Shown: piece after piece, positions 51,727 through 61,113 of the stretch
How positions within the stretch are numbered: the stretch's first letter is position 1
How the letters are laid out: every line of letters starts with the position of its first letter
DNA from: Actinospica sp035493475
GTDB lineage: Bacteria; Actinomycetota; Actinomycetes; Streptomycetales; Catenulisporaceae
Direction: 5' to 3'
DNA length: 64,000 bases
Assembly: GCA_035493475.1 (NCBI GenBank)
Contig: DATJIF010000030.1
Span: forward strand, 62,001-126,000
Translations under genes and position numbers: made by a program
The notes under the pieces: model-generated
Seen by the model: the letters and a program-made list of their open reading frames with translations, nothing else
Database searches by the model: none
Told to the model about the DNA's origin: nothing

Positions 51727-52074
51727 CGGTCTCAGCCTGATGATTAGGGCTGAGCAACAGCAGTCCAGGGAACGGGGAACCCGCGTGGCACCAGTGGTTC
51801 TGAGCAGGGGATTCAACGAGGTGGTCGGCCGGATCGCGGGGCGTTCCGCGCGGTTCTGAGCCGGTGCGCGGTCAGGCCTGGGGGCTGCCGCGCGCTCGGG
51901 CGGTCGTGTAGCGGGGTTCGCAGAGCCCTGATCTACGCTCAATACCGGGGTTTCTAATCCGTTTTTCGCGGGTTCTTTTGCCATGCCTTTCTCGCGCCCT
52001 TTTCCGGCCGCGGCTTCGTGCTGCGCCGAAACGCGCGGGACGGGTTTCTTCGGCCTGCCGAACTGGGGAGTGTC
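51727..52074 (+). other. Long 5' leader of cluster 2 with hairpin and small ORF
   Basis: The leader begins with a hairpin CTCAGCC (51731-51737) / GGCTGAG (51748-51754). A 39-codon frame (51740-51859, beginning MIRAEQQQSRERG) starts about seven bases after the predicted start of transcription, without a ribosome site; its three consecutive Gln codons are notable. Downstream are short T-rich stretches near 51962-51977. It could be an attenuator, or the frame could be chance. I recognise no known riboswitch. Confidence 0.35.
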
Positions 52075-53910
52075 ATGAGTGATTTCGTCGATTGGGCCGC
52101 GTCGGCCGGATTCGGGGACGAAGAGTCCCGGCCGCGCACGGTGCTCGAATACCTGGAACACCACGTGCGGACCAGGCCCGAGTCGGTCGCCGTCGAGGAC
52201 ACGCGGGACCGGGCCCTGTCGTACGCCGAACTCTGGGAGCGCGCCGGCTGGCTGAGCGCGCAGCTCGCCGAGGCCGGGATCGCGGCGGGCGACCACGTGG
52301 CCGTCGCGATGCGCCGCTCGCTCGACTCCATCACCGCCATGCTCGGCGTGATCCGGCTCGGCGCCGCGTACGTGCCGCTCGATCCGCAGGCCCCCGCCGA
52401 CCGGATCGCGTTCGTGCTCGAAGACGCCGCCGCCAAGCTCGTCGTGACCGGCGACGAGGCCGAGCACGGCCGCTGGGAGCTGCCGGCCGGACTGCGCGCG
52501 ATGCCGCTGCCGGAATCCGCGCCGGAGACCGCCGCCCCCGCGCCGGTGCACGCCGGCCCCGAGGACACCTTCTATATCGGCTTCACCTCGGGTTCGACCG
52601 GTCGGCCCAAGGGCGTGCTGATGCCGCACCGCGGCGTGCTGCACTACGTGACCGCGCCCGACTACTACCCGATCACCGCCGGACAGCGCGTGGCCTGCCT
52701 CGCGAACCCGTCCTTCGACCTGGTGCTCTTCGAGTTCTGGAGCACCCTGTGCGCCGGGGCCACGGCCGTCGTGCTGCCGGACGCCGTCGACATCCCGGCC
52801 GCCGACTGGCGCTCCCTGCTCAGCTCGCGCCGGGTGTCCATCATGGTCTTGACGACCGCGCTGGTGGAGATGGTCGTGCGCGAGGACCCCTCCGCCTTCG
52901 CCCCGCTGCGCGCGCTGCTGTTCGGCGGCGACACGGTCGATCCCGAGACCATCCGCCGGATCCAGGCCGCCGAGCCGCCGCTCTCGCTGCTGCACATGTA
53001 CGGCCCCACCGAGGCCACCGTGTTCGCGTCCGTGTACGACTGCACCGACCGGGACCTCAGCGGGCTGGAGCGGCTGCCGATCGGCTTCCCGGTCCAGGGG
53101 CTCCCGCTGCGCGTCCTCGGCGAGGACCTGGAGCCGGTGTCCGAGGGCGAGCCCGGCGAGCTGTGCATCGGCGGACCGCAGGTGGCGAACGGCTACCTCA
53201 ACCGGCCCGAGCTGACGGCGGAGAAGTTCGTCACGCTGCCCGACGGCCTGCACGTCTACCGCAGCGGCGACCTCGCCCGGCTGCTGCCGTCCGGCGCGCT
53301 GGAGTTCCTCGGCCGGGTGGACCGGCAGGTCAAGGTGCGCGGCTTCCGCGTCGAGCTGGAGGAGATCGAGAAGGCGGCCAAGCGCACCGGCATCGTCGAG
53401 GACCTCGTGGTCGAGAAGGTCGGCCGCGGCGCCCGCGCCCACCTCGTCGGATTCGCCGTGCCCGCCAAGGACTACGCGGGGGACGACGCGACGGCCGAGC
53501 TCGCCGTCCAGCTGCGCGCGCAACTGCCCGAGTACATGGTCCCCGGCCGCTGGCGCACCCTCGACACGCTGCCGCTCAGCCCGAACGGCAAGACCGACCG
53601 CAGGCGCCTGGTCGCCGAGCTCGAATCCGGCACCGGCAGCACCGCGCCGGAGAGCCCCGAGATCGTCGTCGGCGACGCCACGCAGCAGCTGTGCGAGCAG
53701 ATCTGCGACATCGTCGGAGAACTGCTCGGTATCGACTCCGTCCAGCCCGGTGACGCGTTCCTCGAACTCGGCGGCACGTCGATCCTCTCGCTCCAGGCGT
53801 CCGCGCGGCTGCGGCAGCGGCACGGCGTCGAGGTGAACCCGGCCGACCTGCTGTTCGCGGACTCGATCGAGGTGCTGAGCAAGCAGATCCAGGACGGCGC
53901 GGCCGGATGA
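52075..53910 (+). CDS. NRPS adenylation-thiolation didomain protein
   Basis: 611 residues. A domain about 20-515: IGFTSGSTGRPKG (A3) near 165, LHMYGPTEATVFAS (A5) near 305, GELCIGGPQVANGYLNRPELT, YRSGDLARLLPSGALEFLGRVDRQVKVRGFRVELEEIE (A7-A8) near 400, and the A10 lysine in LPLSPNGKTDRRRL. T domain about 535-605 with DAFLELGGTSILSLQASARL. It activates and carries one amino acid, with no C domain of its own; the next gene is a free C domain. The ATG follows GGGGAG; stop and next start overlap (ATGA). Confidence 0.93.
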   Translation: MSDFVDWAASAGFGDEESRPRTVLEYLEHHVRTRPESVAVEDTRDRALSYAELWERAGWLSAQLAEAGIAAGDHVAVAMRRSLDSITAMLGVIRLGAAYVPLDPQAPADRIAFVLEDAAAKLVVTGDEAEHGRWELPAGLRAMPLPESAPETAAPAPVHAGPEDTFYIGFTSGSTGRPKGVLMPHRGVLHYVTAPDYYPITAGQRVACLANPSFDLVLFEFWSTLCAGATAVVLPDAVDIPAADWRSLLSSRRVSIMVLTTALVEMVVREDPSAFAPLRALLFGGDTVDPETIRRIQAAEPPLSLLHMYGPTEATVFASVYDCTDRDLSGLERLPIGFPVQGLPLRVLGEDLEPVSEGEPGELCIGGPQVANGYLNRPELTAEKFVTLPDGLHVYRSGDLARLLPSGALEFLGRVDRQVKVRGFRVELEEIEKAAKRTGIVEDLVVEKVGRGARAHLVGFAVPAKDYAGDDATAELAVQLRAQLPEYMVPGRWRTLDTLPLSPNGKTDRRRLVAELESGTGSTAPESPEIVVGDATQQLCEQICDIVGELLGIDSVQPGDAFLELGGTSILSLQASARLRQRHGVEVNPADLLFADSIEVLSKQIQDGAAG

Positions 53911-55307
53911 GCCCGCTCTCGGCAGCGCAGCGCGGCCTCTGGTACATCCAGGCCGCCGAACCGTCTTCGTCGACCTACAACGTGCCGGTCACGTTGCGCT
54001 GGAACGGCCCGATCGACCTCGACGCCTTGCGAACCGCGCTGACCACGCTCGTCACGCGGCACGAAGCCCTGCGAACGCGCTTCCCGCTCGTGGGCGGCGA
54101 ACCGGTCCAGCAGATCGCGGAACCGGCCCCGCTGCCGGTCACCGTCGTGGACGCGTCCCCGCTCACCGACGCCGACGTGCTGGAGCAGGCCGCGACTCAG
54201 GCGGCCCGCCCCTTCGCCCTGGGCCGCGACGCGCCGCTGCGCTGCGTGGTCTGGCGCGGACTGCCGGAGGACGTCGGCGACCTCGTGCTGCTCTGCTTCC
54301 ACCACATCGTCGTGGACGCCTGGTCGCTGCGCGTGATCTTCGACGACCTCGCGACCGGGTACGCGGCGGCGCTGACCGGATCAGCCGTCGAACTCCCCGA
54401 CCCCGGGATGAGCTTCGCCGACTACGCCGTCTGGGAATCGGCTCGGGAAGAGAGCGCTCTCCTCGCTCGCCGCGTGCACCAGCTCGCCGACGTGGAGCCC
54501 ACCCTCAGCCTCGGCGCCTTCGAGCCGCAGCTCTCGGATCCCGTCGAGTCCGGCCACGTGACCCGATTCGACTTCCCCTCCGGCTTCGGAGAGCGCTTCC
54601 AGACGAGGGCCGCCGAGCTGCGCGTGACGCCGCTCGTGCTGCTGCTCGCGGCGTTCGAAGAGGTCGTACGCCGCTGGTCCGCGCGCAGCTCCTTCCTGCT
54701 CGGCACGTCGATGATCTACCGTCCGCTGCCCGAACTGGAGCGGACCGTCGGCTACTTCCTCAACACCGTGCCGATCCGCTGCGACGTGCGTCCGGAACGC
54801 ACCTTCGCCGAGCAGTGCCTCGCCGCGCGCGCCGAATTCGCCGACGCCATGCGCGCCCAGGCGATCCCGTTCGACTGCCTCGTGCAGGAGACTGGCGTGC
54901 ACCGGGACGAACGCCCGCTGGTCCAGGTCGGCATCGGCCTGCTCCCGGCCCGTTCGGACGAGTCGGCCGCGCACTGGCGCCTGGTGGACCTGATCCCGGC
55001 GACCGGCGCCGCCGCCTTCGACCTCACCCTGCTGATCGAACTCGACGCCGAGCGGCCGAACGCCCTCGTCGAGTACGACGCCCGCCGCGTCCCCGCCTTC
55101 GTCGCGGACGGCGTGTGCGCGGACTACGTCGCGATGCTCCAGGCGGCGCTGGACGCCCCGGACACCGTGCTCGCCCGACTGCCCCTCGCCCCCGGCCGCC
55201 TACCCGGCGGCCGGCAAGGGATCCTCTTCGGACCCGAGGAGGACCTTCCCACCTGGCACCTCGACCGGCGTACCACCACGTCGGCGACCCTTAGGGAGAT
55301 CTCGTGA
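53907..55307 (+). CDS. Stand-alone NRPS condensation domain
   Basis: 466 residues. PLSAAQRGLWYIQAAEP (C1) at the start, RHEALRTRFPLVGGEPVQQI (C2), LCFHHIVVDAWSLRVIFDDLATGYAAAL (C3, HHxxxD with DAW instead of DGW) near 130, and GYFLNTVPIRCDV (C5) near 270, PFDCLVQETGVHRDERPLVQVGI. The active-site His is present. It probably joins the unit on the preceding A-T protein to the one on the next NRPS. The palindrome GAGAGCGCTCTC lies inside this gene. Confidence 0.92.
   Translation: MSPLSAAQRGLWYIQAAEPSSSTYNVPVTLRWNGPIDLDALRTALTTLVTRHEALRTRFPLVGGEPVQQIAEPAPLPVTVVDASPLTDADVLEQAATQAARPFALGRDAPLRCVVWRGLPEDVGDLVLLCFHHIVVDAWSLRVIFDDLATGYAAALTGSAVELPDPGMSFADYAVWESAREESALLARRVHQLADVEPTLSLGAFEPQLSDPVESGHVTRFDFPSGFGERFQTRAAELRVTPLVLLLAAFEEVVRRWSARSSFLLGTSMIYRPLPELERTVGYFLNTVPIRCDVRPERTFAEQCLAARAEFADAMRAQAIPFDCLVQETGVHRDERPLVQVGIGLLPARSDESAAHWRLVDLIPATGAAAFDLTLLIELDAERPNALVEYDARRVPAFVADGVCADYVAMLQAALDAPDTVLARLPLAPGRLPGGRQGILFGPEEDLPTWHLDRRTTTSATLREIS
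54450..54461. promoter_or_regulatory. Intragenic GAGAGCGCTCTC palindrome (condensation gene)
   Basis: Perfect 12-bp copy of the LacI-type operator candidate seen before lacI and the glucanase gene, here in codons for ESAL. A regulatory role inside the coding sequence is doubtful. Confidence 0.25.
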
Positions 55308-56167
55308 CGACCGACGACTGGACGACGCCTCCCCGCATCGGCCTGCTCGCCAACCAGGCGTTCTCCGGCTCGCCGTGGAAGGGCGTGGACGCCTGGCGGG
55401 CCGCCGCGGAGGCGGGCGCGAGCTGGATCAGCGTCACCGAGGAGGCGTACGAGCTGCCGGCCGAGCGCGTCGTGGAGATCCGCGAGGGAGCGCACGCGGC
55501 GGGCATCCCGATCGAGATGACGGCCTGTCACAGCTTCGGCCTGGCCGACCCGCGCGACGCCGTGCGCGAGTTCAATCTCGAATGGGCGAAGGCGCACATC
55601 GACTTCACCCGCGAGCTCGGCGCGTCCCGGATGAAGATCCTGCTCGGCGAGTGGATCTGGCGCGGTATGTGGCCGAACGAGATGCAGTGGCACCTCGAGG
55701 CGGACGGCCTGCGCAAGCTCTGCGAGTACGCCGAGCGCCGCGACGTGCGCCTGAGCATCGAGCCGGAGCCGCTGGAGAACTCCTTCATCAACGACCCGCT
55801 GACGCTGCGTCGGATGATCGACGAGGTCGCGTCCCCGGCGCTGTTCGCCAACGTGGACACCTCCCACTTCGCCGTCCGCGCCGTCCCCGCCGCCGACCTC
55901 CAGCTGCTCACCGGCCTCATCGACACGATCGACTTCGGCGACTCGAACGGCCGCTGGCACGAGCACCTCGCCCCCGGCTCCGGCGTCGCCGACCTCGCGG
56001 GCTTCGCCGCCGAACTCGTGCGCAACCGCCACTCGCCGGACGCCGCGCTCGCCGTCGAGGTCGGTCCCTTCGCCGACCCGGAGAGCGCGTTCACGCAGGT
56101 CGAAGCCTCCGTTGCGCGGACGGCCGAGCTCTTCCGGGACGCCGCCAAGCAGCAGGCCGCGGCATGA
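55304..56167 (+). CDS. Xylose isomerase-like TIM-barrel protein
   Basis: 287 residues from GTG 55304, overlapping both neighbours by four bases (GTGA, ATGA). AP endonuclease 2/sugar isomerase family: GVDAWRAAAEAGASWISVTEE, FTRELGASRMKILLGEW, RLSIEPEPLENSFINDP (metal Glu) near 145, FANVDTSHFAV (Asp, His) near 180, TIDFGDSNGRWHEHLAPGSGVADLAGFA near 205. Strict coupling within an NRPS operon suggests it makes or modifies a building block (keto-acid or sugar-like precursor); the substrate is unknown. Confidence 0.85.
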   Translation: MTTDDWTTPPRIGLLANQAFSGSPWKGVDAWRAAAEAGASWISVTEEAYELPAERVVEIREGAHAAGIPIEMTACHSFGLADPRDAVREFNLEWAKAHIDFTRELGASRMKILLGEWIWRGMWPNEMQWHLEADGLRKLCEYAERRDVRLSIEPEPLENSFINDPLTLRRMIDEVASPALFANVDTSHFAVRAVPAADLQLLTGLIDTIDFGDSNGRWHEHLAPGSGVADLAGFAAELVRNRHSPDAALAVEVGPFADPESAFTQVEASVARTAELFRDAAKQQAAA

Positions 56168-59100
56168 CCGCCGTGCCCCCGTTGCTGGCCGCGATCGACG
56201 AACAGTTCGCCTCCGCGCCGCCGACCTCCGGCGTCACCTGCGGCGACGAATTCGTCCCCTGGCACGAGGTCGACACCTGGGCCTGGGCCGTGGCCGGACA
56301 CCTGCGCGCGCTCGGCGTCGGGCGCGGCGACGTCGTGCCGGTCATCGCCTCGCGCGGGGCTGGCGTGGTCGCCGCCTGGCTCGGGATCATGCGCAGCGGC
56401 GCCGCGTACCTGCCCGTGGACATCGACCTGCCCGACCTGCGCATCGGCTACCTCGCCACGGACAGCGGCGCCCGCGTCGCGCTGACGAACGCCGCCGCCG
56501 GACGCACCGCCGAGGCCGCGGGACCCGGCGTCAGCACGATCGACATCGACAAGCTGCGCGACGCCGCCGCCGAACCGTTCGAATGCGACATCGCCGAACG
56601 CGACACCGCGTGTGTGCTCTACACCTCGGGCAGCACCGGCATGCCGAAGGGCGTCCGCATCGAGCACGGCGGCCTGCTGCACACGGCTCTGCGCTGGTGC
56701 TGGCTCATCGACATGCACCGGGAGTCGCGAATACTCACGGCCGTCTCCGTGTCCTTCGACTCCGCCACCGAGGACACGTTCGCCGCCCTCGTCTGCGGCG
56801 CCGACCTGGTCATCTCGACGGACGCGCAACGCCGCGACCCTGCGCTGCTGGCCCCCGTGCTGCTCACCGAACCGGGCATCACGTCCCTGGTCATGACCCC
56901 GAGCGCACTGCAGTTGGCCGTCGAGGCGATCGCGATTGGCGGCGGGCGCCCCCCGGCGCTCCAGTACGCGGTCGTCGGCGGCGAGGTGCTGAACCGCCGT
57001 CAGGCCGCCCGCTTCCGCGAGGTCCTCGGCGCGCCGGTGATCAACTCGTGGGGCGTGTCCGAGGCCCCCGCGTTCACGACCGCCGAGACCGTCGAGCCCG
57101 ACGCGACCCGCCCACCCGGCATCGGCCTGCCCGTGCCGCACACGCGCATCTACATCCTCGGCCCGCACCTGGAGCCGGTGCCCGACGGCGCGGTCGGCGA
57201 ACTCTTCATCGCGGGCGAGGGCGTCGGCGGCGGCTATCTCGGCCGTTCCGCGCTCACTGCCAACCGCTTCCTGCCGGACCCGTGGGCAACGCGGCCCGGC
57301 GAGCGGATGTACCGGACCGGTGACCTTGCCGCGCGTCGCGCCGACGGCGGTATCGACTACCTCGGGCGCGCCGACCGTCAGGTGAAGATCCGCGGCAACC
57401 GCATCGAGCTCGGCGAGGTCCAGGCCGCGCTGGAGAGCTGCCCGGGCGTACGCCGCGCGGCCGCCACCGTAGATCGCCCGAATTATTTGATCGCATATGT
57501 TGAGGTTGACGTCGCCGAGCTGAGCCACGCCGACGTCTACCCGACGCTGCGCCGCTGGCTCCCGGTCGCCGCCGTGCCCGCCGAGGTGCGGATCGTCGAA
57601 CGGATCGCCCGCAACAACAACGACAAGATCGACGTGGACCGGCTGCGCGAGCTGCCGTGGCGAGCACTCACCGGCTCGGACGCCGAAGCCGTCGCGAGCA
57701 GCGCCGAGTCCCTGGCCGCCGCCCGCCGCATCTTCGCCGAGGCCCTGAACCTCGCCGCCGACGACGACCGGCTGACCGACGACGCCGACTTCTTCAGCCT
57801 CGGCGGTGCCTCGATGATCGCCGCACGCATGATCGTCGCGGCCCAGGGCTCCGGCAGCACGCCGACGCTGCGCGACTTCCTCGCCGACCCGTCCGTCGCC
57901 GGACTCGCCCGCCTGCTGGACCAGGACCCCCAAAGCCCGTCACAGATCACTGACACGGACTCCGGCTCCGTCTTTCCCGCGAACAGCGCCCAGCGCCGGC
58001 TCTGGTTCCTCGACCAGATCCCGCAGTTCCGCACGACGTACCTCGTCCCCAGCATCACGGAGCTGACCGGCGGCCCGGGCGTCGTCGTCGATCCGCAGGC
58101 CGTGCGCGCCGCCGTGCAGCAGGTCGTGGACCGGCACCCGATGCTCAGGGCGCGCTTCGGCATCGATCCCGACAGCCAGAGCGTCGTTTTCCGCACCGCG
58201 CACCTCGGCCCGGTCGTCGGGTTCACGGACGCGACTGAGGTGGACGACGTGGACGCCCTCATCGACGGCCTCTGCACGACGCCGTTCGACCTCGCCGACG
58301 AGCCGCCGATCCGCGTCGAGGTGATCGGCACTCCGACCCGCACCCTCATCGTCCTCTGCGCGCACCACATCGCGGTGGACGGCGAGTCGCTGAGCCTGCT
58401 GACCGAGGAGTTCGCGGCCTGCTACCGGGACGCGTCATCTCTCCCGCCGGCGCCTTTCGCGGTCGCTCCGGCCGCAGATCCCGCTCACCTCGCCGAAGCC
58501 GTGGCCGCCTTGCGTGACGCGCCGACCGACGTGCTGCTGCCCTACGACCGCCCGCGCGGCGAGACGGCGGGCACGGCAGGCGCGTCGTGTGTCGTCCCGC
58601 TCGACGACGTGACGGCCGGTCGGCTGCGCGAGGTGGCGGGCGCCGAGGGTGTCAGCGTGTTCATGGTCGCCGTCTCCGCGCTCGCCGTGGCGCTCGGGCG
58701 ACGCACCGGCCAGCGCGACTTCCTGTTCGCCTCGCCCTGGTCCGGCCGGGAGAACGCCGCCACGCGCGGCGTCGTGGGCATGTTCGTCAACACGATGGCC
58801 GTGCGCGCCGACACTTCAGGTGCGGAGAGTTGGCGTGAGCTGCTCGGCCGGGTGCGCACGTCCTCGTTGCAGGCGTTCCGGACAGCCGACGTTCCGTTCG
58901 ACGAGCTCGTCGCCGAACTCCAGACCGAGCGCGACCTGAGCCGTCCGCCGCTCAGCCCGATCGAGATCGCCGTGGCCGATGCCGCCGCGTCGTCGTCGGT
59001 CGCGGACTACGGCCCGGGCGTCGAGGTCCATCGTCGCGAGCCCTTGCACGACCGAATCAAGTACGAGCTCGTACTCGCGGTCGAGGACGGTCCGGACGGC

Positions 59101-61113
59101 GTCACCGCAGAACTCGGATACGCGACCGGCCTCTTCGACCCGAGCACGGCCGAGAATCTGGCCTCCGACCTCGCCGCCGCACTCGCCGACCTCACCGCCG
59201 ACGCGTCCGCACCGCTGGGCCTCCCCGAGCCCGGCCCGATCTCGGCGCTCGCGACACGTGCTCCGCTGCCCGGCGATCCGGCTGAGACTGCCGTCATCCG
59301 CGGAGATCGGCGCGTAACGCGGGCCGAGCTCGACGCGTGGGCCTGGTCGATCGCGGCGCGGCTGCGGGATGCGGGCATCGGGCGCGGCGACATTGTGCCG
59401 GTCCTCGTCCCGCGCGGACCGGAGACCCTGGCCGCGTGGCTCGGCGTGCTGCGTTCCGGCGCCGCGTACACGCCACTGTCTCTGGGCGTCCCGGCCGACC
59501 GCCTCGCGTTCGTGCTCGCGGACGTCGGCGCCAAGGTCGTGCTGACGGATGAGTCGATCCCGGACGGCGTGCGCGCGATCTCGGTCGGCGCAGGTGGTGA
59601 CGCAGGGCCGCGCGAGACGTGGCCGGAGCCGTCCGGTTCGGATGTCGCGGCAGTGCTCTACACGTCGGGCACGACCGGCCGTCCCAAGGGCGTGCAGGTC
59701 ACGCACGCGAACCTTGCCGCCTATATCAGAGCCCTGCACAGCCGGTATCCGCAGCTCGTCGGTGCGCGGCATCTGCTGGCCAGCACGACGGACACCGACT
59801 TCGCGGTCACCGTCCTGCACGCGCCGCTGGCGTCCGGCGGGTCGATCGTGATCGCCGAGGAGCACGAATGCCTCGACGGACGAGCGCTCGCCGAGCTGAT
59901 CAGCAGTGCGGACGTCGAGGTCGCGAAGCTCACGCCCTCGCACCTGACCGCTCTGCTCCGCACGCCGCTGCGTGCCGCGCTTGCTCAACTGCCGATGCTG
60001 CTGCTCGGCGGCGAGGCGGTCACGGCGGCGCTGGTGCGCGAGTTGGCCGACGTGCGAATGGCAGACGGCCTGACGACGATCGACCACTACGGACCCACGG
60101 AATCCACCGTCGGCGTCCTCACGCACACGATCGACCTCGCGATCCACGAGGCCGCGCCGGTCGGCACGCCGTTGCCCGGCATGCGGGCCCTGATCCTCGA
60201 CGACGAGCAGCGGCCGGTCGCGGACGGCGACGTGGGCATGCTGTGGGTCGGCGGACCGCAGGTCACCGCCGGATACCGGGGACGCGGCGCCGAGACGTCC
60301 GACGCCTTCCGGGTACTGCCCGCCGACAGCGACGGCTCTGGCCCGATGTACCGCACCGGCGACCTCGCCGTACGCGGCGCCGACGGCCTCATCCGGCTGC
60401 GCGGACGTGCCGACGACCAGATCAAGGTTCGTGGCTTCCGCGTCGAGCCCGGCGAACTCGTGCACGCACTCCAGGCCGTCCCCGGCGTACGTCGCGCCGA
60501 GGCCTTCGGACATGACGGCGCACTCGTCGCGTTCGTAGTTACGGACTCGGACGCGGCGACGGTTGAATCCGTACTCGACCACGTGCGCGGCACCCTGCCC
60601 GAACAGCTCGTGCCCGCCAGGCTCATCCGCGTCGAGGCGATCCCGCTCGCTCCTAACGGAAAGACGGATCGGGCCGCACTCAAGGCGCTGATCGGCGCGG
60701 ATGCGGGTCCGGCTGCTCCGAGCGGACCGACCGAAGGCGCGCTTCCGGTACCTGCGCCCGCCGAACCGACCGAGTCCGGGGCCGAGGACCTGCTGGCCCG
60801 GATCCAGGTCGTGTGGGGCGAGGTGCTGCGGCGCGCGGACATCGACGTGGACCGGCCGTTCTTCGAGTCCGGCGGCAACTCGCTGCTGCTGATCACGCTG
60901 CTGGAGCGGCTGCGCGAGCTGACCGGCCGCGAGATCCAGGTGGGCGAGCTGTTCCGGCACGCGACGGTGCGGGCGCAGGCGCGGCTGCTCGTCGACCAGG
61001 CGGAGACACGAGGAGCTGAATCATCCGCACCCGCAGCGCGGTCCGGCCGGGGATCCCGGCTCGGCGCGCGGCGGCGCGGGAACGCACGTCCCAGCGAGAA
61101 CGAGGTGAAGTGA
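56164..61113 (+). CDS. Bimodular NRPS, A-T-C-A-T
   Basis: 1649 residues. A1 about 1-515 (LYTSGSTGMPKG near 152; the A5 region reads NSWGVSEAPAF, unlike the usual YGPTE; A10 as RNNNDKID). T1 about 520-595 (FFSLGGASMIAARM near 542). C about 600-1030 (FPANSAQRRLWFLDQIPQ; CAHHIAVDGESL near 734; GMFVNTMAVRAD). A2 about 1040-1510 (LYTSGTTGRPKG near 1165; DHYGPTESTVGVLT near 1310; A10 LAPNGKTDRAAL). T2 about 1540-1615 (PFFESGGNSLLLITLLERL). There is no N-terminal C domain; the free-standing one upstream may serve. No release domain: the chain passes to the KS-T-R protein encoded next. Confidence 0.93.
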   Translation: MTAVPPLLAAIDEQFASAPPTSGVTCGDEFVPWHEVDTWAWAVAGHLRALGVGRGDVVPVIASRGAGVVAAWLGIMRSGAAYLPVDIDLPDLRIGYLATDSGARVALTNAAAGRTAEAAGPGVSTIDIDKLRDAAAEPFECDIAERDTACVLYTSGSTGMPKGVRIEHGGLLHTALRWCWLIDMHRESRILTAVSVSFDSATEDTFAALVCGADLVISTDAQRRDPALLAPVLLTEPGITSLVMTPSALQLAVEAIAIGGGRPPALQYAVVGGEVLNRRQAARFREVLGAPVINSWGVSEAPAFTTAETVEPDATRPPGIGLPVPHTRIYILGPHLEPVPDGAVGELFIAGEGVGGGYLGRSALTANRFLPDPWATRPGERMYRTGDLAARRADGGIDYLGRADRQVKIRGNRIELGEVQAALESCPGVRRAAATVDRPNYLIAYVEVDVAELSHADVYPTLRRWLPVAAVPAEVRIVERIARNNNDKIDVDRLRELPWRALTGSDAEAVASSAESLAAARRIFAEALNLAADDDRLTDDADFFSLGGASMIAARMIVAAQGSGSTPTLRDFLADPSVAGLARLLDQDPQSPSQITDTDSGSVFPANSAQRRLWFLDQIPQFRTTYLVPSITELTGGPGVVVDPQAVRAAVQQVVDRHPMLRARFGIDPDSQSVVFRTAHLGPVVGFTDATEVDDVDALIDGLCTTPFDLADEPPIRVEVIGTPTRTLIVLCAHHIAVDGESLSLLTEEFAACYRDASSLPPAPFAVAPAADPAHLAEAVAALRDAPTDVLLPYDRPRGETAGTAGASCVVPLDDVTAGRLREVAGAEGVSVFMVAVSALAVALGRRTGQRDFLFASPWSGRENAATRGVVGMFVNTMAVRADTSGAESWRELLGRVRTSSLQAFRTADVPFDELVAELQTERDLSRPPLSPIEIAVADAAASSSVADYGPGVEVHRREPLHDRIKYELVLAVEDGPDGVTAELGYATGLFDPSTAENLASDLAAALADLTADASAPLGLPEPGPISALATRAPLPGDPAETAVIRGDRRVTRAELDAWAWSIAARLRDAGIGRGDIVPVLVPRGPETLAAWLGVLRSGAAYTPLSLGVPADRLAFVLADVGAKVVLTDESIPDGVRAISVGAGGDAGPRETWPEPSGSDVAAVLYTSGTTGRPKGVQVTHANLAAYIRALHSRYPQLVGARHLLASTTDTDFAVTVLHAPLASGGSIVIAEEHECLDGRALAELISSADVEVAKLTPSHLTALLRTPLRAALAQLPMLLLGGEAVTAALVRELADVRMADGLTTIDHYGPTESTVGVLTHTIDLAIHEAAPVGTPLPGMRALILDDEQRPVADGDVGMLWVGGPQVTAGYRGRGAETSDAFRVLPADSDGSGPMYRTGDLAVRGADGLIRLRGRADDQIKVRGFRVEPGELVHALQAVPGVRRAEAFGHDGALVAFVVTDSDAATVESVLDHVRGTLPEQLVPARLIRVEAIPLAPNGKTDRAALKALIGADAGPAAPSGPTEGALPVPAPAEPTESGAEDLLARIQVVWGEVLRRADIDVDRPFFESGGNSLLLITLLERLRELTGREIQVGELFRHATVRAQARLLVDQAETRGAESSAPAARSGRGSRLGARRRGNARPSENEVK

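Noticed and set aside
51682..53823. A 713-residue minus-strand frame opposite the A-T gene
   Set aside because: It mirrors the strong NRPS frame on the plus strand and shows no domain; NRPS motifs fix the coding strand.
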